Shown: piece after piece, positions 14,861 through 23,013 of the stretch | How positions within the stretch are numbered: the stretch's first letter is position 1 | How the letters are laid out: each line of letters starts with the position of its first letter | Assembly (NCBI RefSeq): GCF_020216025.1 | Contig: NZ_JAIWNC010000060.1 | Span: 1 to 35,789 of the forward strand | Origin: Jidongwangia harbinensis | Lineage (GTDB): Bacteria > Actinomycetota > Actinomycetes > Mycobacteriales > Micromonosporaceae | Direction of reading: 5' to 3' | DNA length: 35,789 bases | The notes under the pieces: generated by a model | Databases searched by the model: none | What the model was told of the DNA's origin: nothing | What the model saw: only the letters and a program-made list of their open reading frames with translations | Program-made: the position numbers and the translations under genes

Positions 14861-16132
14861 ATGACTGGTCGGCGGGTCGTGATCACCGGGATCGGGGTGA
14901 TGGCGCCGGGCGGGCTCGGGGTGAAGTCGTTCTGGGAACTGATCACCGCGGGCCGGACGGCCACCCGTACCATCTCGTTCTTCGACCCGGCGCCGTTCCG
15001 CTCGCGGATCGCCGCCGAATGCGACTTCGACCCGGCGGCCGAAGGGCTCAGCCCGCAGGAGATCCGGCGGATGGACCGCGCGGCGCAACTCGCCGTGGTG
15101 AGTGCCCGCGACTGCCTGGCCGACAGTGGCCTGCAACTGGGCGACCTCGACCCGTACCGCACCGGGGTCAGCATCGGCACCGCGGTCGGCGCGACGATGA
15201 GCCTGGAGCGGGAGTACGCCGTGGTGAGCGACGGCGGCCGGCAGCGGCTGACCGACCACACCTACGCGGTGCCACACCTCTACGACTACCTCGTGCCCGG
15301 GTCCTTCGCCCGGGAGGTGGCCTGGCTGGTCGGCGCGGAAGGCCCGGCGACCGTGGTCTCCACCGGGTGCACCTCGGGGCTGGACGCCGTCGGCCACGCC
15401 GCGGAACTGATCCGCGAGGGCACGGCCGACGTGATGGTGGCCGGCGCCACCGACGCGCCGATCTCGCCGATCACGTTGGCCTGCTTCGACGCCATCAAGG
15501 CGACCACACCGCGCAACGACGACCCGGAGCACGCCTCCCGGCCGTTCGACCGTACCCGCAACGGGTTCGTGCTCGGTGAGGGCGCGGCCATGTTCGTCCT
15601 GGAGGAGGCCGGGCACGCGCGGCGGCGCGGCGCCCAGCCGTACGCCGAGGTCGCCGGCTTCGCGTCCCGCTCGAACGCCTACCACATGACCGGGCTGCGG
15701 CCGGACGGGCGGGAGATGGCCGAGGCGATCCGGGTCGCGCTGACCGAGGCGCGGCTCAACCCGGCGGACGTGGACTACATCAACGCGCACGGTTCCGGCA
15801 CCAAGCAGAACGACCGGCACGAGACGGCGGCGTTCAAGCGGAGCCTCGGCGACCACGCGTACCGCACGCCGGTCAGCTCGATCAAGTCGATGATCGGCCA
15901 CTCGCTGGGCGCGATCGGCTCCATCGAGATCGCCGCGTCGGTGCTCGCCATCCGGCACGGCGTGGTGCCGCCGACGGCCAACCTGCACGAGCCCGATCCC
16001 GAGTGCGACCTCGACTACGTGCCGCTGGTGGCCCGGGAACGGCGGATCGACGTGGTGCTGAGCGTGGGCAGCGGGTTCGGCGGTTTCCAGAGCGCGATGC
16101 TGCTGGCCAGGCCGGAGCGGGTGGTCGCATGA
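14861..16132 (+). CDS. Type II PKS ketosynthase alpha (KS-alpha)
   Basis: This protein of 423 residues is a ketosynthase subunit. The catalytic triad is visible: Cys170 (VVSTGCTSGLDAVG), His310 (YINAHGSGTKQND) and His347 (KSMIGHSLGAIGS). It condenses malonyl-ACP units into a poly-beta-ketone as a heterodimer with the chain-length factor. Motifs such as GRTATRTISFFDPAPFRSRI and FHMTG-like YHMTGLRPDGREMAEAI are typical of aromatic type II PKS. ATG 14861 has GAGAGGGA 9 bases before it and gives the usual MT.RRVVITGIG start. ATG 14822, overlapping the SARP stop, is an alternative. The stop overlaps the next gene by 4 bases, giving the 1:1 coupling expected of the KS pair. Confidence 0.97.
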   Translation: MTGRRVVITGIGVMAPGGLGVKSFWELITAGRTATRTISFFDPAPFRSRIAAECDFDPAAEGLSPQEIRRMDRAAQLAVVSARDCLADSGLQLGDLDPYRTGVSIGTAVGATMSLEREYAVVSDGGRQRLTDHTYAVPHLYDYLVPGSFAREVAWLVGAEGPATVVSTGCTSGLDAVGHAAELIREGTADVMVAGATDAPISPITLACFDAIKATTPRNDDPEHASRPFDRTRNGFVLGEGAAMFVLEEAGHARRRGAQPYAEVAGFASRSNAYHMTGLRPDGREMAEAIRVALTEARLNPADVDYINAHGSGTKQNDRHETAAFKRSLGDHAYRTPVSSIKSMIGHSLGAIGSIEIAASVLAIRHGVVPPTANLHEPDPECDLDYVPLVARERRIDVVLSVGSGFGGFQSAMLLARPERVVA

Positions 16133-17406
16133 GTGCGCCCACGGTCACGACGGGACGTGCGGCGGCGGGCCCCGGGTCCGGTACCGCGGTGGTCACCGGC
16201 CTCGGTGTGCTGGCGCCGAACGGGCTGGGCGTGGCCGACTACTGGTCGGCCACGCTGGCGGGACGCAGCGGCCTGGGCCGCCTCACCCGGTTCGACCCCA
16301 GCCAGTACCCGGCCCAGCTGGCCGGCGAGGTGTCCGGCTTCGACGCCGGGGCGCACATCCCCGGCCGGCTGATGGCCCAGACCGACCCGATGACCCGGCT
16401 GGCGCTGGCCGCCGCCGAATGGGCGCTGGCGGACGCCGGTGTCGATCCGGCGGCGCAGCCCGAGTTCGGCATGGGCGTGGTGACGGCGAGCGCCTCCGGC
16501 GGATTCGACTTCGGCCACCGTGAGCTGGAGAAGCTCTGGTCGAAGGGCCCGGAGCACGTCAGCGTGTACCAGTCGTTCGCCTGGTTCTACGCGGTCAACA
16601 CCGGTCAGATCTCCATCCGGCACGGCATGCGCGGGCCCACCGGCGTGCTGGTCGGCGATCAGGCCGGCGGACTGGACGCGGTGGCACAGGCCCGCCGGCA
16701 GGTGCGCAAGGGCGTCGGACTGGTGGTCACCGGCGGCGTCGACTCGTGCCTGTGCCCGTGGGGCTGGGTCGGGCAGGTGGCCGGTGGCCGCCTCAGCACC
16801 CGGACCGATCCGGCCCGGGCGTACCTGCCGTTCGACGCGGACGCCACCGGATACGTGCCGGGCGAGGGCGGCGCGATCCTGATCCTGGAAGAGGCCGGAG
16901 CCGCGGCGAGACGCGGCGTCCCGGTGTACGGCACGGTGGCCGGCTACGCGGCGACGTTCGATCCACGGCCGGGCAGCGGCCGGGAACCGGGGCTGCGCCG
17001 GGCGGCCGAGCTGGCGCTGGCCGACGCGGGGGTGGCCGCGGACGACGTCGACGTCGTGTTCGCCGACGCCGCCGGCCTGCCGGCGCTGGACCGGGCCGAG
17101 GCCGAGGCGATCGGTGCGGTGTTCCGGACCCGGCGCCGGCCGGTCCCGGTGACCGCCCCGAAGACGATGACCGGCCGGCTCTACTCCGGTGGCGCACCAC
17201 TGGATCTGGTGGCGGCCCTGTTGGCCATCCGGGACGGCGTGATTCCGCCGACGGTGCACGTCTCCCGGCTGGGCCCGGGCATCGACATCGACCTCGTCCG
17301 CGGTGCCGCACGGGAAACACCGGTCCGCACCGCACTGGTGCTGGCCCGCGGCTACGGCGGCTTCAACTCCGCCACCGTACTGACGTCTGCAGAGAAAGGA
17401 CCATGA
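16129..17406 (+). CDS. Type II PKS chain-length factor (KS-beta)
   Basis: This protein of 425 residues is homologous to KS-alpha but has Gln178 where the catalytic Cys would be (VGDQAGGLDAV), the hallmark of chain-length factors. It pairs with KS-alpha, helps make the acetyl starter by decarboxylation, and sets polyketide length. The N-terminus has an extra segment of about 18 residues before AVVTGLGVLAPNGLG. The start at ATG 16129 overlaps the KS-alpha stop (ATGA). Chain length cannot be assigned with confidence from sequence by eye. The accessory genes suggest a long unreduced chain (decaketide or longer), which is inference. Confidence 0.96.
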   Translation: MSAPTVTTGRAAAGPGSGTAVVTGLGVLAPNGLGVADYWSATLAGRSGLGRLTRFDPSQYPAQLAGEVSGFDAGAHIPGRLMAQTDPMTRLALAAAEWALADAGVDPAAQPEFGMGVVTASASGGFDFGHRELEKLWSKGPEHVSVYQSFAWFYAVNTGQISIRHGMRGPTGVLVGDQAGGLDAVAQARRQVRKGVGLVVTGGVDSCLCPWGWVGQVAGGRLSTRTDPARAYLPFDADATGYVPGEGGAILILEEAGAAARRGVPVYGTVAGYAATFDPRPGSGREPGLRRAAELALADAGVAADDVDVVFADAAGLPALDRAEAEAIGAVFRTRRRPVPVTAPKTMTGRLYSGGAPLDLVAALLAIRDGVIPPTVHVSRLGPGIDIDLVRGAARETPVRTALVLARGYGGFNSATVLTSAEKGP

Positions 17407-17407
17407 C

Positions 17408-17674
17408 ATGCCGACCTTCACCTTGGCCGACCTCAATCGGGTGATCCAGGAGGGCGCCGGCCGGGACGGGAACGCCGACTGGGACAGCGACGTGCTGGAT
17501 CAGCCGTTCAGCGATCTCGGCTACGACTCGCTCGCGCTGCTGGAGACGGCCAGCCGGGTGGAACGGGAGTTCGGCGCCCGGATCGCCGACGACGTGGCGA
17601 CCGAACTCAGGACCCCGCGCTCCTTCGTCGACCACGTCAACCACCTGCTCGGCGCCGCGTCCGCGCGCCCCTGA
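17408..17674 (+). CDS. Type II PKS acyl carrier protein
   Basis: This protein of 88 residues carries the phosphopantetheine site Ser41 in FSDLGYDSLALLETASR. A four-helix carrier-protein pattern is evident, with an acidic second helix and RVEREFGARI after it. It holds the growing chain for the KS/CLF dimer. The start is one base after the CLF stop, with AAAGGA 8 bases upstream. It completes the minimal PKS in the classic alpha-beta-ACP order. No phosphopantetheinyl transferase or malonyl-CoA:ACP transacylase lies in the operon, so these must come from elsewhere, as in many type II systems. Confidence 0.96.
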   Translation: MPTFTLADLNRVIQEGAGRDGNADWDSDVLDQPFSDLGYDSLALLETASRVEREFGARIADDVATELRTPRSFVDHVNHLLGAASARP

Positions 17675-17689
17675 CCGAAGGACATCGAG

Positions 17690-18751
17690 ATGACTGACGC
17701 GAGCGTCGCGGCCGTTGCCACGTTCGACGAGGAACAGGCGCTGGACATCCGGGAGCGGCAGATCGCCGTGCTGGGGAGCTGGCGGCAGATCGGCCACGCC
17801 ATCCTGGTGGTGAGCGAGCTCGGCGTCGCCGACCACCTGGTGGCGGGCCCGCGGACCGCCGAGGAACTGGCCGAGGCGACCGAGGCGGACGCCGACGCGC
17901 TGCGCCGGGTGCTGCGCTGCGTGGCCACGGTCGGCGTGTTCGCCGAGCGGACGGACGGCCGCTTCGAGCTGACCCCGCTGGCCGAGGGGCTGCGCGCGGA
18001 CCGGATCGGGGGACTGCGCCCGATGGTCCTGTTCAGCGCGGCCGCGTTCACCCGGTTGCCGTACGCGGAGATCATGCACAGCGTCCGCACCGGTGAACCG
18101 GCCTTCGACCAGGTCTTCGGCATGTCGTTCTACCAGTACCTGGAAGCGAACCCGGAGGTGAACCGGTTCTTCGAGGGGTTCATGGCGCACTGGAGCCGGC
18201 GGCTGGCCGACCGGTTCGCCGGCGAGCTGGCCCCGGAGCGCTTCGGCCGGATCGCCGACGTCGGCGGCGGCAACGGCTACTTCCTGTCGAAGATGCTGCA
18301 GCGCCACTCCACCGGTACCGGGGTGCTGCTGGACCTGCCCACGGTGGTGGCCGACGCCGAGCCGGTACTCAAGGAGCACGGCGTCACCGAACGGGTGACC
18401 GTCGTGGCCGGCGACTTCTTCACCGACCCGCTGCCGGCCGGCTGCGACGCGTACATCCTGAAGTCGATCATCCACAACTGGCCGGACGAGCGCTGCCTGG
18501 CGATCCTGCGCCGGGTCCGGGAGACGATCGGCGACACGGACGCCCGGCTGATCATGATCGACCAGATCGTGCCACCGCTGAACCAGTGGGACCACTCGAA
18601 GATCATCGACCTCGACATGCTGGTGCTCTTCGGTGGCAAGGAGCGCAATCTGCGCGAGTGGCAGCAGTTGTTGACCGCCGGCGGCTTCGAACTGGCCAAC
18701 GAGCCGGCCGCACGCGGCTGGGCGCTTCTGGAAGCCCGTCCGGTCCGGTAA
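17690..18751 (+). CDS. O-methyltransferase, COMT/DnrK/TcmO-like family
   Basis: This protein of 353 residues has an N-terminal helical dimerisation domain (about 20-110: AILVVSELGVADHLVAGPRT) and a SAM-binding domain with DVGGGNGYF (190-198). The probable catalytic base is His262 in LKSIIHNWPDERC, matching the KxxxHdW motif of the family. It likely methylates a phenolic hydroxyl of the aromatic polyketide. Its C-terminal domain is the COMT type (SKIIDLDMLVLFGGKERN, then LLTAGGF). It starts 15 bases after ACP with GAAGGA upstream. A second methyltransferase of the same broad family but low similarity is at 21062, so two different positions may be methylated. Confidence 0.9.
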   Translation: MTDASVAAVATFDEEQALDIRERQIAVLGSWRQIGHAILVVSELGVADHLVAGPRTAEELAEATEADADALRRVLRCVATVGVFAERTDGRFELTPLAEGLRADRIGGLRPMVLFSAAAFTRLPYAEIMHSVRTGEPAFDQVFGMSFYQYLEANPEVNRFFEGFMAHWSRRLADRFAGELAPERFGRIADVGGGNGYFLSKMLQRHSTGTGVLLDLPTVVADAEPVLKEHGVTERVTVVAGDFFTDPLPAGCDAYILKSIIHNWPDERCLAILRRVRETIGDTDARLIMIDQIVPPLNQWDHSKIIDLDMLVLFGGKERNLREWQQLLTAGGFELANEPAARGWALLEARPVR

Positions 18752-18776
18752 CCCCACCGTCCCAACAGGAGTCGTG

Positions 18777-19097
18777 ATGTCCCGCATCGACGTCGACCAC
18801 CCGGTGGTCACGATGATCAACACGTTCGAGGTGGAACCCGAGAACCAGCAGCAGCTGATCAACATCCTGGTCGAGACCACGGTGTCGGTCATGTGCAAGG
18901 TGCCCGGGTTCGTCTCGGCCAACATCCACGCCAGCCTCGACGGCACCCGGGTGGTCAATTACGCCCAGTGGGAGAGCGAGGAGCACATCACCGCGATGCT
19001 CAACGACCCGGACGTGCACCCGCACTTCACCCAGGTCCGCGAGATCGCCCGTCCCGACCGTAAGCACTACCGCGTCATCTACAGCGAGGAGGCGTGA
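18777..19097 (+). CDS. ABM-family monooxygenase (quinone-forming type)
   Basis: This protein of 106 residues has the ferredoxin-like antibiotic biosynthesis monooxygenase fold: TMINTFEVEPENQQQLINIL, VPGFVSANIHASLDGTRVVN, YAQWESEEHITAML. Relatives such as TcmH and ActVA-ORF6 oxidise a phenolic ring to a quinone with oxygen and no cofactor. That role fits here, but ABM proteins also serve other steps. ATG 18777 is preferred over GTG 18774 because AGGAG is 5 bases before it. The stop overlaps the next start (TGATG). The small size is normal for the family. Confidence 0.88.
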   Translation: MSRIDVDHPVVTMINTFEVEPENQQQLINILVETTVSVMCKVPGFVSANIHASLDGTRVVNYAQWESEEHITAMLNDPDVHPHFTQVREIARPDRKHYRVIYSEEA

Positions 19098-20722
19098 TGG
19101 CCGACGAGACCACCAGCGTGCTGATCGTGGGCGGCGGCCCGGTCGGCCTGGCCACCGCCGTGTTCCTGGCCCATCAGGGCGTCCGGCCGATCCTGGTCGA
19201 GCGGCGGTCCGGCTCCTCGGTGATCCCCCGGGCCACCGGCATCCACGCCCGCACCATGGAGCTGTTCCGCTCGGTGGGGCTGGAGGAGGCGGTACGCGCC
19301 GCCGGCATGGAGATCGTCGGGCCGGGCAAGGAGCTGGAGAAGGTCCGCGCCGGCCGTGCCACCCCGCTGGTCATGCGCGGCGCGCAGTCGCTCGCGGCGC
19401 TCGGCCAGTCGTTCGTGATGGAGGCGCACGACCCGCCGTACGCCGACTTCACCCCCAGCTGGCCGATCTGGTGCGGGCAGGACCACTACGAGCCGATCCT
19501 GCTGGACGCGGCGCGCAAGCACGGCGCCGACGTCCGGTTCGATCACGAGGTGCGGTCGCTGACGCAGGACGCCGACGGCGTCGAGGCGGTGGTCGAGGAC
19601 CTGGCCACCGGCACCACCCGCACCGTCCGGGCCGACTACGCGGTCGCCGCCGACGGGGTGCGCAGCCCGATCCGCGCGGCCCTCGGTATCGGCCAGCGCA
19701 GCCAGGGCGTGGCCGGCCAGTTCGTCAGCATCATCTTCCGGGCGACCATCGACGTGGTCGCCGAGCCGCGCGACTTCACGCTCGTCTACCTGCTCAACCC
19801 GAAGGCCCAGGGCCTGCTGCTCTTCATCGAACCGGGCCGGTGGATGTTCGGGGTCAACTACTACCCGGAGCGCGGCGAGTCGCCGGCGGACTTCACCCCG
19901 GAGCGCTGCGTGGAACTGGCCCGGATCGCCGCCGGCGTGCCGGACCTGGCCGTCGACGTCGAGTCGGCCACCCCGTGGGAGGCCAAGCACATGGTGGCCG
20001 ACACGTTCCGGTCCGGGCGGATCTTCCTGGCCGGCGACGCCTGCCACGCACACCCGCCGGCCGGTGGGTTCGGGGTGAACGCCGGCATCCAGGACGCGCA
20101 CAACCTGGCGTGGAAGCTAGCCGCCGTGGTCCGCGGCGAGGCCGCACCGAGCCTGCTGGACACGTACGACGTGGAGCGCCGCCCGGTCGGCGCCGCCACC
20201 GCCGACCAGGCCTGGATGCTGTTCCGCACCCGGGGCAAACTCGCCGACGAGGAGAAGGCGGCGTTCCGGGACTTCGTGATCGTGACGATGGGGTACCGGT
20301 ACGACTCCTCCGCCGTCGTGGGTGCCGAGCCGGGCCAGGAGGTGCTGCCCCGGGAGCTGACGTTCACCGGAGCACCCGGCAGCCGGGCACCGCACGTGTG
20401 GCTGACCCGGGCCGGCCGGCGGCTCTCCACGATCGACCTGTTCCAGGGCGGCTTCGTGCTGCTGACCGGCGAGGACGGCGCGGCCTGGCTGTCCGCGGCC
20501 AAGAGCGTCGCGAACGGTGCGGTGACCGCGCACCTGATCGGGCCGTCCGGCGACCTGTCCGACCCGGACGGCACCTGGGCCGGCGCGTACGGCGTGTCCA
20601 GCGAGGGTGCCGTGCTGGTCCGGCCGGACGGCATGGTGGCCTGGCGGTCACCCGGCGCGGCCGCCGACCCGGAGCGGGCGCTCGGCGACGCGCTCGGGGC
20701 CGTCCTCGGCAAGGAACTCTGA
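19097..20722 (+). CDS. FAD-dependent aromatic polyketide hydroxylase (TcmG/PgaE/RdmE-like)
   Basis: This protein of 541 residues is a class A flavoprotein hydroxylase. It has the FAD-binding GGGPVG at 12-17 (VLIVGGGPVGLATAVFLA), the DG-type motif YAVAADGVRSPIRAALG at 181-197, and the second FAD motif RIFLAGDACHAHPPAGGFG with GD at 313-314. A thioredoxin-like C-terminal domain follows from about 420. Such enzymes hydroxylate aromatic polyketides using NAD(P)H and oxygen. It begins on the last base of the ABM stop and ends on the first base of the cyclase start, so translation is tightly coupled. Which ring position it oxidises is unknown. Confidence 0.92.
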   Translation: MADETTSVLIVGGGPVGLATAVFLAHQGVRPILVERRSGSSVIPRATGIHARTMELFRSVGLEEAVRAAGMEIVGPGKELEKVRAGRATPLVMRGAQSLAALGQSFVMEAHDPPYADFTPSWPIWCGQDHYEPILLDAARKHGADVRFDHEVRSLTQDADGVEAVVEDLATGTTRTVRADYAVAADGVRSPIRAALGIGQRSQGVAGQFVSIIFRATIDVVAEPRDFTLVYLLNPKAQGLLLFIEPGRWMFGVNYYPERGESPADFTPERCVELARIAAGVPDLAVDVESATPWEAKHMVADTFRSGRIFLAGDACHAHPPAGGFGVNAGIQDAHNLAWKLAAVVRGEAAPSLLDTYDVERRPVGAATADQAWMLFRTRGKLADEEKAAFRDFVIVTMGYRYDSSAVVGAEPGQEVLPRELTFTGAPGSRAPHVWLTRAGRRLSTIDLFQGGFVLLTGEDGAAWLSAAKSVANGAVTAHLIGPSGDLSDPDGTWAGAYGVSSEGAVLVRPDGMVAWRSPGAAADPERALGDALGAVLGKEL

Positions 20723-21054
20723 TGGCTTGGCGCGCGCTCATGGTGATGCGGATGAAGCCGGAACACGCCGACCCGGTGGCCGAACTGTTCGCCGAGCACG
20801 ACAAGGACGACATGCCCACCACCGTCGGCATCTCCCGGCGGACCCTGTTCCGCTACCACGACCTGTACATGCATCTGCTGGAGGCGGACACCGACGTCCT
20901 CGGCCGGCTGCTGGCCGCCCGGGACCGTCCCGACTTCCAGCACATCAACGCCAAGCTCGGCGACTACCTGGAGCGGTACGACCCGGAGAGCTGGCGGGAG
21001 CTGAAGGACTCGATGGCGACACCGTTCTACACGTGGTCCCCGGACAAGGAGTGA
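20722..21054 (+). CDS. TcmI-family aromatic polyketide cyclase
   Basis: This protein of 110 residues matches the polyketide synthesis cyclase family: MAWRALMVMRMKPEHADPVA, LFAEHDKDDMPTTVG, ISRRTLFRYHDLYMHLLEA, RPDFQHINAKLGDYL. TcmI closes the last ring of tetracenomycin F2, and homologues close late rings in pentangular and spore-pigment pathways. The length is typical. The ATG at 20722 overlaps the hydroxylase stop by one base. Its presence, with the cupin and the TcmN-like aromatase, points to an unreduced polycyclic aromatic product with at least four rings (inference). Confidence 0.93.
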   Translation: MAWRALMVMRMKPEHADPVAELFAEHDKDDMPTTVGISRRTLFRYHDLYMHLLEADTDVLGRLLAARDRPDFQHINAKLGDYLERYDPESWRELKDSMATPFYTWSPDKE

Positions 21055-21061
21055 CGCCACC

Positions 21062-22075
21062 ATGCACAAGGATCTGAACCGGCAGGACCTGACCGAGCTG
21101 ATGCAGGCGTACAAGAAGACCAGTCTGCTGCGTACCGGCGTCGAGCTGGGTGTGTTCGACGTGCTGGCCGCCGCGCCGGCATCGGCGACGGTGGTCGCCG
21201 AGCGGATCGGCAGCGATCCCCGGGGCGTGCGGGTGCTGCTCGAGGCGCTCGCCGCGATCCGGCTGCTGGACGCCGACGAGGGGCTGTTCCGGCTCACTCC
21301 GGTGGCGGCCGAGCACCTGGTGAGCACCGGCCGCGGCTATGTCGGCGGGATGGTCCGGGTGATGGCCGGCGATCGGGAGTGGGACGCGCTGCGCGACCTG
21401 AGCGCCGCGGTGCGCGCCGGTGGCACCGTCCTGGACGTGCACGCCGAGACCCCCGGCTACGACTACTGGGAGGACTTCGCCTCCTACGCGACCGCCGTGG
21501 CCGAGCCCACCGCCGAGGTGGTGGCCCGGGTGCTCGGCCCGTGGGCCGACGAGCGCCCGGCGCTCGACGTGCTCGACGTCGCCTGCGGGCACGGCGTGTA
21601 CGGCTACGTGCTCGCCGCCCACCAGCCGAAGGCCAAGGTCTGGTCGCTGGACTGGCCCAACGTGCTGGCCATCGCGGAGAAGCATGCCGAGCGCCTGGGC
21701 GTGCGCGACCGGATGGAGCAGCTGCCCGGCGACATGTTCGAGGTGCCGCTCGGCGGACCCTACGACGTGGTGCTGCTGACCAACGTGACGCACCACTTCT
21801 CCGAGGAACGGGTCACCGAGTTGCTGGGCCGGCTGCGCGGCGCGCTGAAGCCGGACGGCCGGCTGGTCATCGTCGGCTTCACGGCCGGTGACGGCCCGCC
21901 CGCGGAGGACCCGGCGCCGTACCTGTTCTCCGTGCTGATGCTGGTGTGGACGTTCGAGGGGGAGTCGCACACGGTCGACGCGTACAACCGGGCGCTGCGC
22001 AAGGCCGGCTTCAGCGAGGCCACCGTCCATCACACCGACCTGCCGTTCCGCGTCCTGGTCGCGGACCGGCGCTGA
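21062..22075 (+). CDS. O-methyltransferase, second of the operon
   Basis: This protein of 337 residues has a winged-helix dimerisation N-domain (YKKTSLLRTGVELGVFDVLA) and a SAM domain with LDVACGHGVYGYVLA (171-185), SLDWPN and LTNVTHHFSEERVTELLGRL (His244/His245 region), then LKPDGRLVIVGF. This is the acetylserotonin-methyltransferase-like group. It probably methylates an oxygen of the polyketide. The glycine loop ACGHG differs from the DVGGGNG of the methyltransferase at 17690, and the two share little elsewhere, so they are not recent duplicates. The start is 7 bases after the cyclase stop, with AAGGAG just before it. Confidence 0.87.
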   Translation: MHKDLNRQDLTELMQAYKKTSLLRTGVELGVFDVLAAAPASATVVAERIGSDPRGVRVLLEALAAIRLLDADEGLFRLTPVAAEHLVSTGRGYVGGMVRVMAGDREWDALRDLSAAVRAGGTVLDVHAETPGYDYWEDFASYATAVAEPTAEVVARVLGPWADERPALDVLDVACGHGVYGYVLAAHQPKAKVWSLDWPNVLAIAEKHAERLGVRDRMEQLPGDMFEVPLGGPYDVVLLTNVTHHFSEERVTELLGRLRGALKPDGRLVIVGFTAGDGPPAEDPAPYLFSVLMLVWTFEGESHTVDAYNRALRKAGFSEATVHHTDLPFRVLVADRR

Positions 22076-22085
22076 GGGGGTCGCC

Positions 22086-22514
22086 ATGTTCCAGCAACCC
22101 CTCGTCAAGATCGCACACGCCGACATCGCCGGCACCCGGCGCCTGGGCGGCGACGTGCGCGTCCTGCTCAGCCCGAAGACGGTGGACGCGACCGACGGGT
22201 TCCTCGGCACGATCACGATCGAGCCGGGCGAGTTCGTCGCCGAGCAGTACCACCCGTACTCGGACAAGTTCTGCTACCTGGTGCGCGGCGAAGTGACCAT
22301 GCGGGTGGACGGCGAGGAGATCACGCTCGCCCCGGACGAGGCCCTGATGGTCCGCCGCGGCCAGCGGCACCGCTTCGCCAACCACGGCACCGGGCAGGCG
22401 TTCCTGGTCTTCGGGATCGCCCCGCTCGCGCCCCGGCCCGACCTGGGCCACGTCGACACCGAGGAACTACCCCATCCGGACGCCCCGCTGCCGCAGGTCG
22501 GCGGCGTGCAATGA
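22086..22514 (+). CDS. Cupin-fold polyketide cyclase (TcmJ/WhiE-ORFII-like)
   Basis: This protein of 142 residues is a single-domain cupin. Motif 1 is EQYHPYSDKFCYLVRGEV, and motif 2 includes RRGQRHRFANHG. The HPYS..F.Y.VRG pattern is, as I remember it, characteristic of cupins in tetracenomycin, spore-pigment and pentangular clusters. His56, His95 and His100 could bind a metal. TcmJ and its relatives raise the yield or guide ring closure along with the TcmI and TcmN types. The start is 10 bases after the methyltransferase stop, with GGGG upstream. Confidence 0.87.
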   Translation: MFQQPLVKIAHADIAGTRRLGGDVRVLLSPKTVDATDGFLGTITIEPGEFVAEQYHPYSDKFCYLVRGEVTMRVDGEEITLAPDEALMVRRGQRHRFANHGTGQAFLVFGIAPLAPRPDLGHVDTEELPHPDAPLPQVGGVQ

Positions 22515-22532
22515 GTGGAGAGTGAGGGACCG

Positions 22533-23000
22533 ATGGCCGGACACACCGACAACTCGATCGTCATCAAGGCCCCGTTCGACCTGGTCTGGGACATGACCAA
22601 CGACATCGAGTCCTGGCCCGTGCTGTTCAGCGAGTACGCCGAGGCGGAGGTGACCGGGCGGAACGGCGACGCCGTCATGTTCCGGCTCACCATGCACCCG
22701 GACCCGGAGGGCCGGGTGTGGAGCTGGGTCTCCGAACGGGTGCCCAGCCGGGACGAGAAGATGGTCCGGGCCCGCCGGGTCGAGACCGGCGCGTTCAAGT
22801 ACATGCACCTGTTCTGGGAGTACACCGAGGTGGACGGCGGTGTGCGGCTGCGCTGGGTGCAGGACTTCGAGCTGCGCGCGGGCGCGCACACCGACGACGC
22901 GGGCATGACCGAACACCTCAACCGCACCACCCGACACCAGCAGGCCCGGATCAAGGAGGCGGTCGAGAAGGCCGCCGCCGACCGCGGCCTCAGCGCGTGA
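22533..23000 (+). CDS. Monodomain aromatase/cyclase (TcmN/WhiE-ORFVI type, START fold)
   Basis: This protein of 155 residues is of the SRPBCC/START fold. It begins MAGHTDNSIVIKAPFDLVW and contains MTNDIESWPVLFSEYAEAEV, FRLTMHPDPEGRVWSW and RLRWVQDFELR. This is the family that binds the nascent poly-beta-ketone in a deep pocket and directs first-ring cyclisation (C9-C14 or C7-C12) and aromatisation of unreduced chains. It stands alone, unlike TcmN itself, which carries an extra methyltransferase domain. ATG 22533 has GTGAGGGA about 5 bases before it and gives the conserved N-terminus. GTG 22515 is an in-frame alternative adding six residues. Thirteen bases separate it from accDA. Confidence 0.94.
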   Translation: MAGHTDNSIVIKAPFDLVWDMTNDIESWPVLFSEYAEAEVTGRNGDAVMFRLTMHPDPEGRVWSWVSERVPSRDEKMVRARRVETGAFKYMHLFWEYTEVDGGVRLRWVQDFELRAGAHTDDAGMTEHLNRTTRHQQARIKEAVEKAAADRGLSA

Positions 23001-23013
23001 CCGGGCGGCCCTG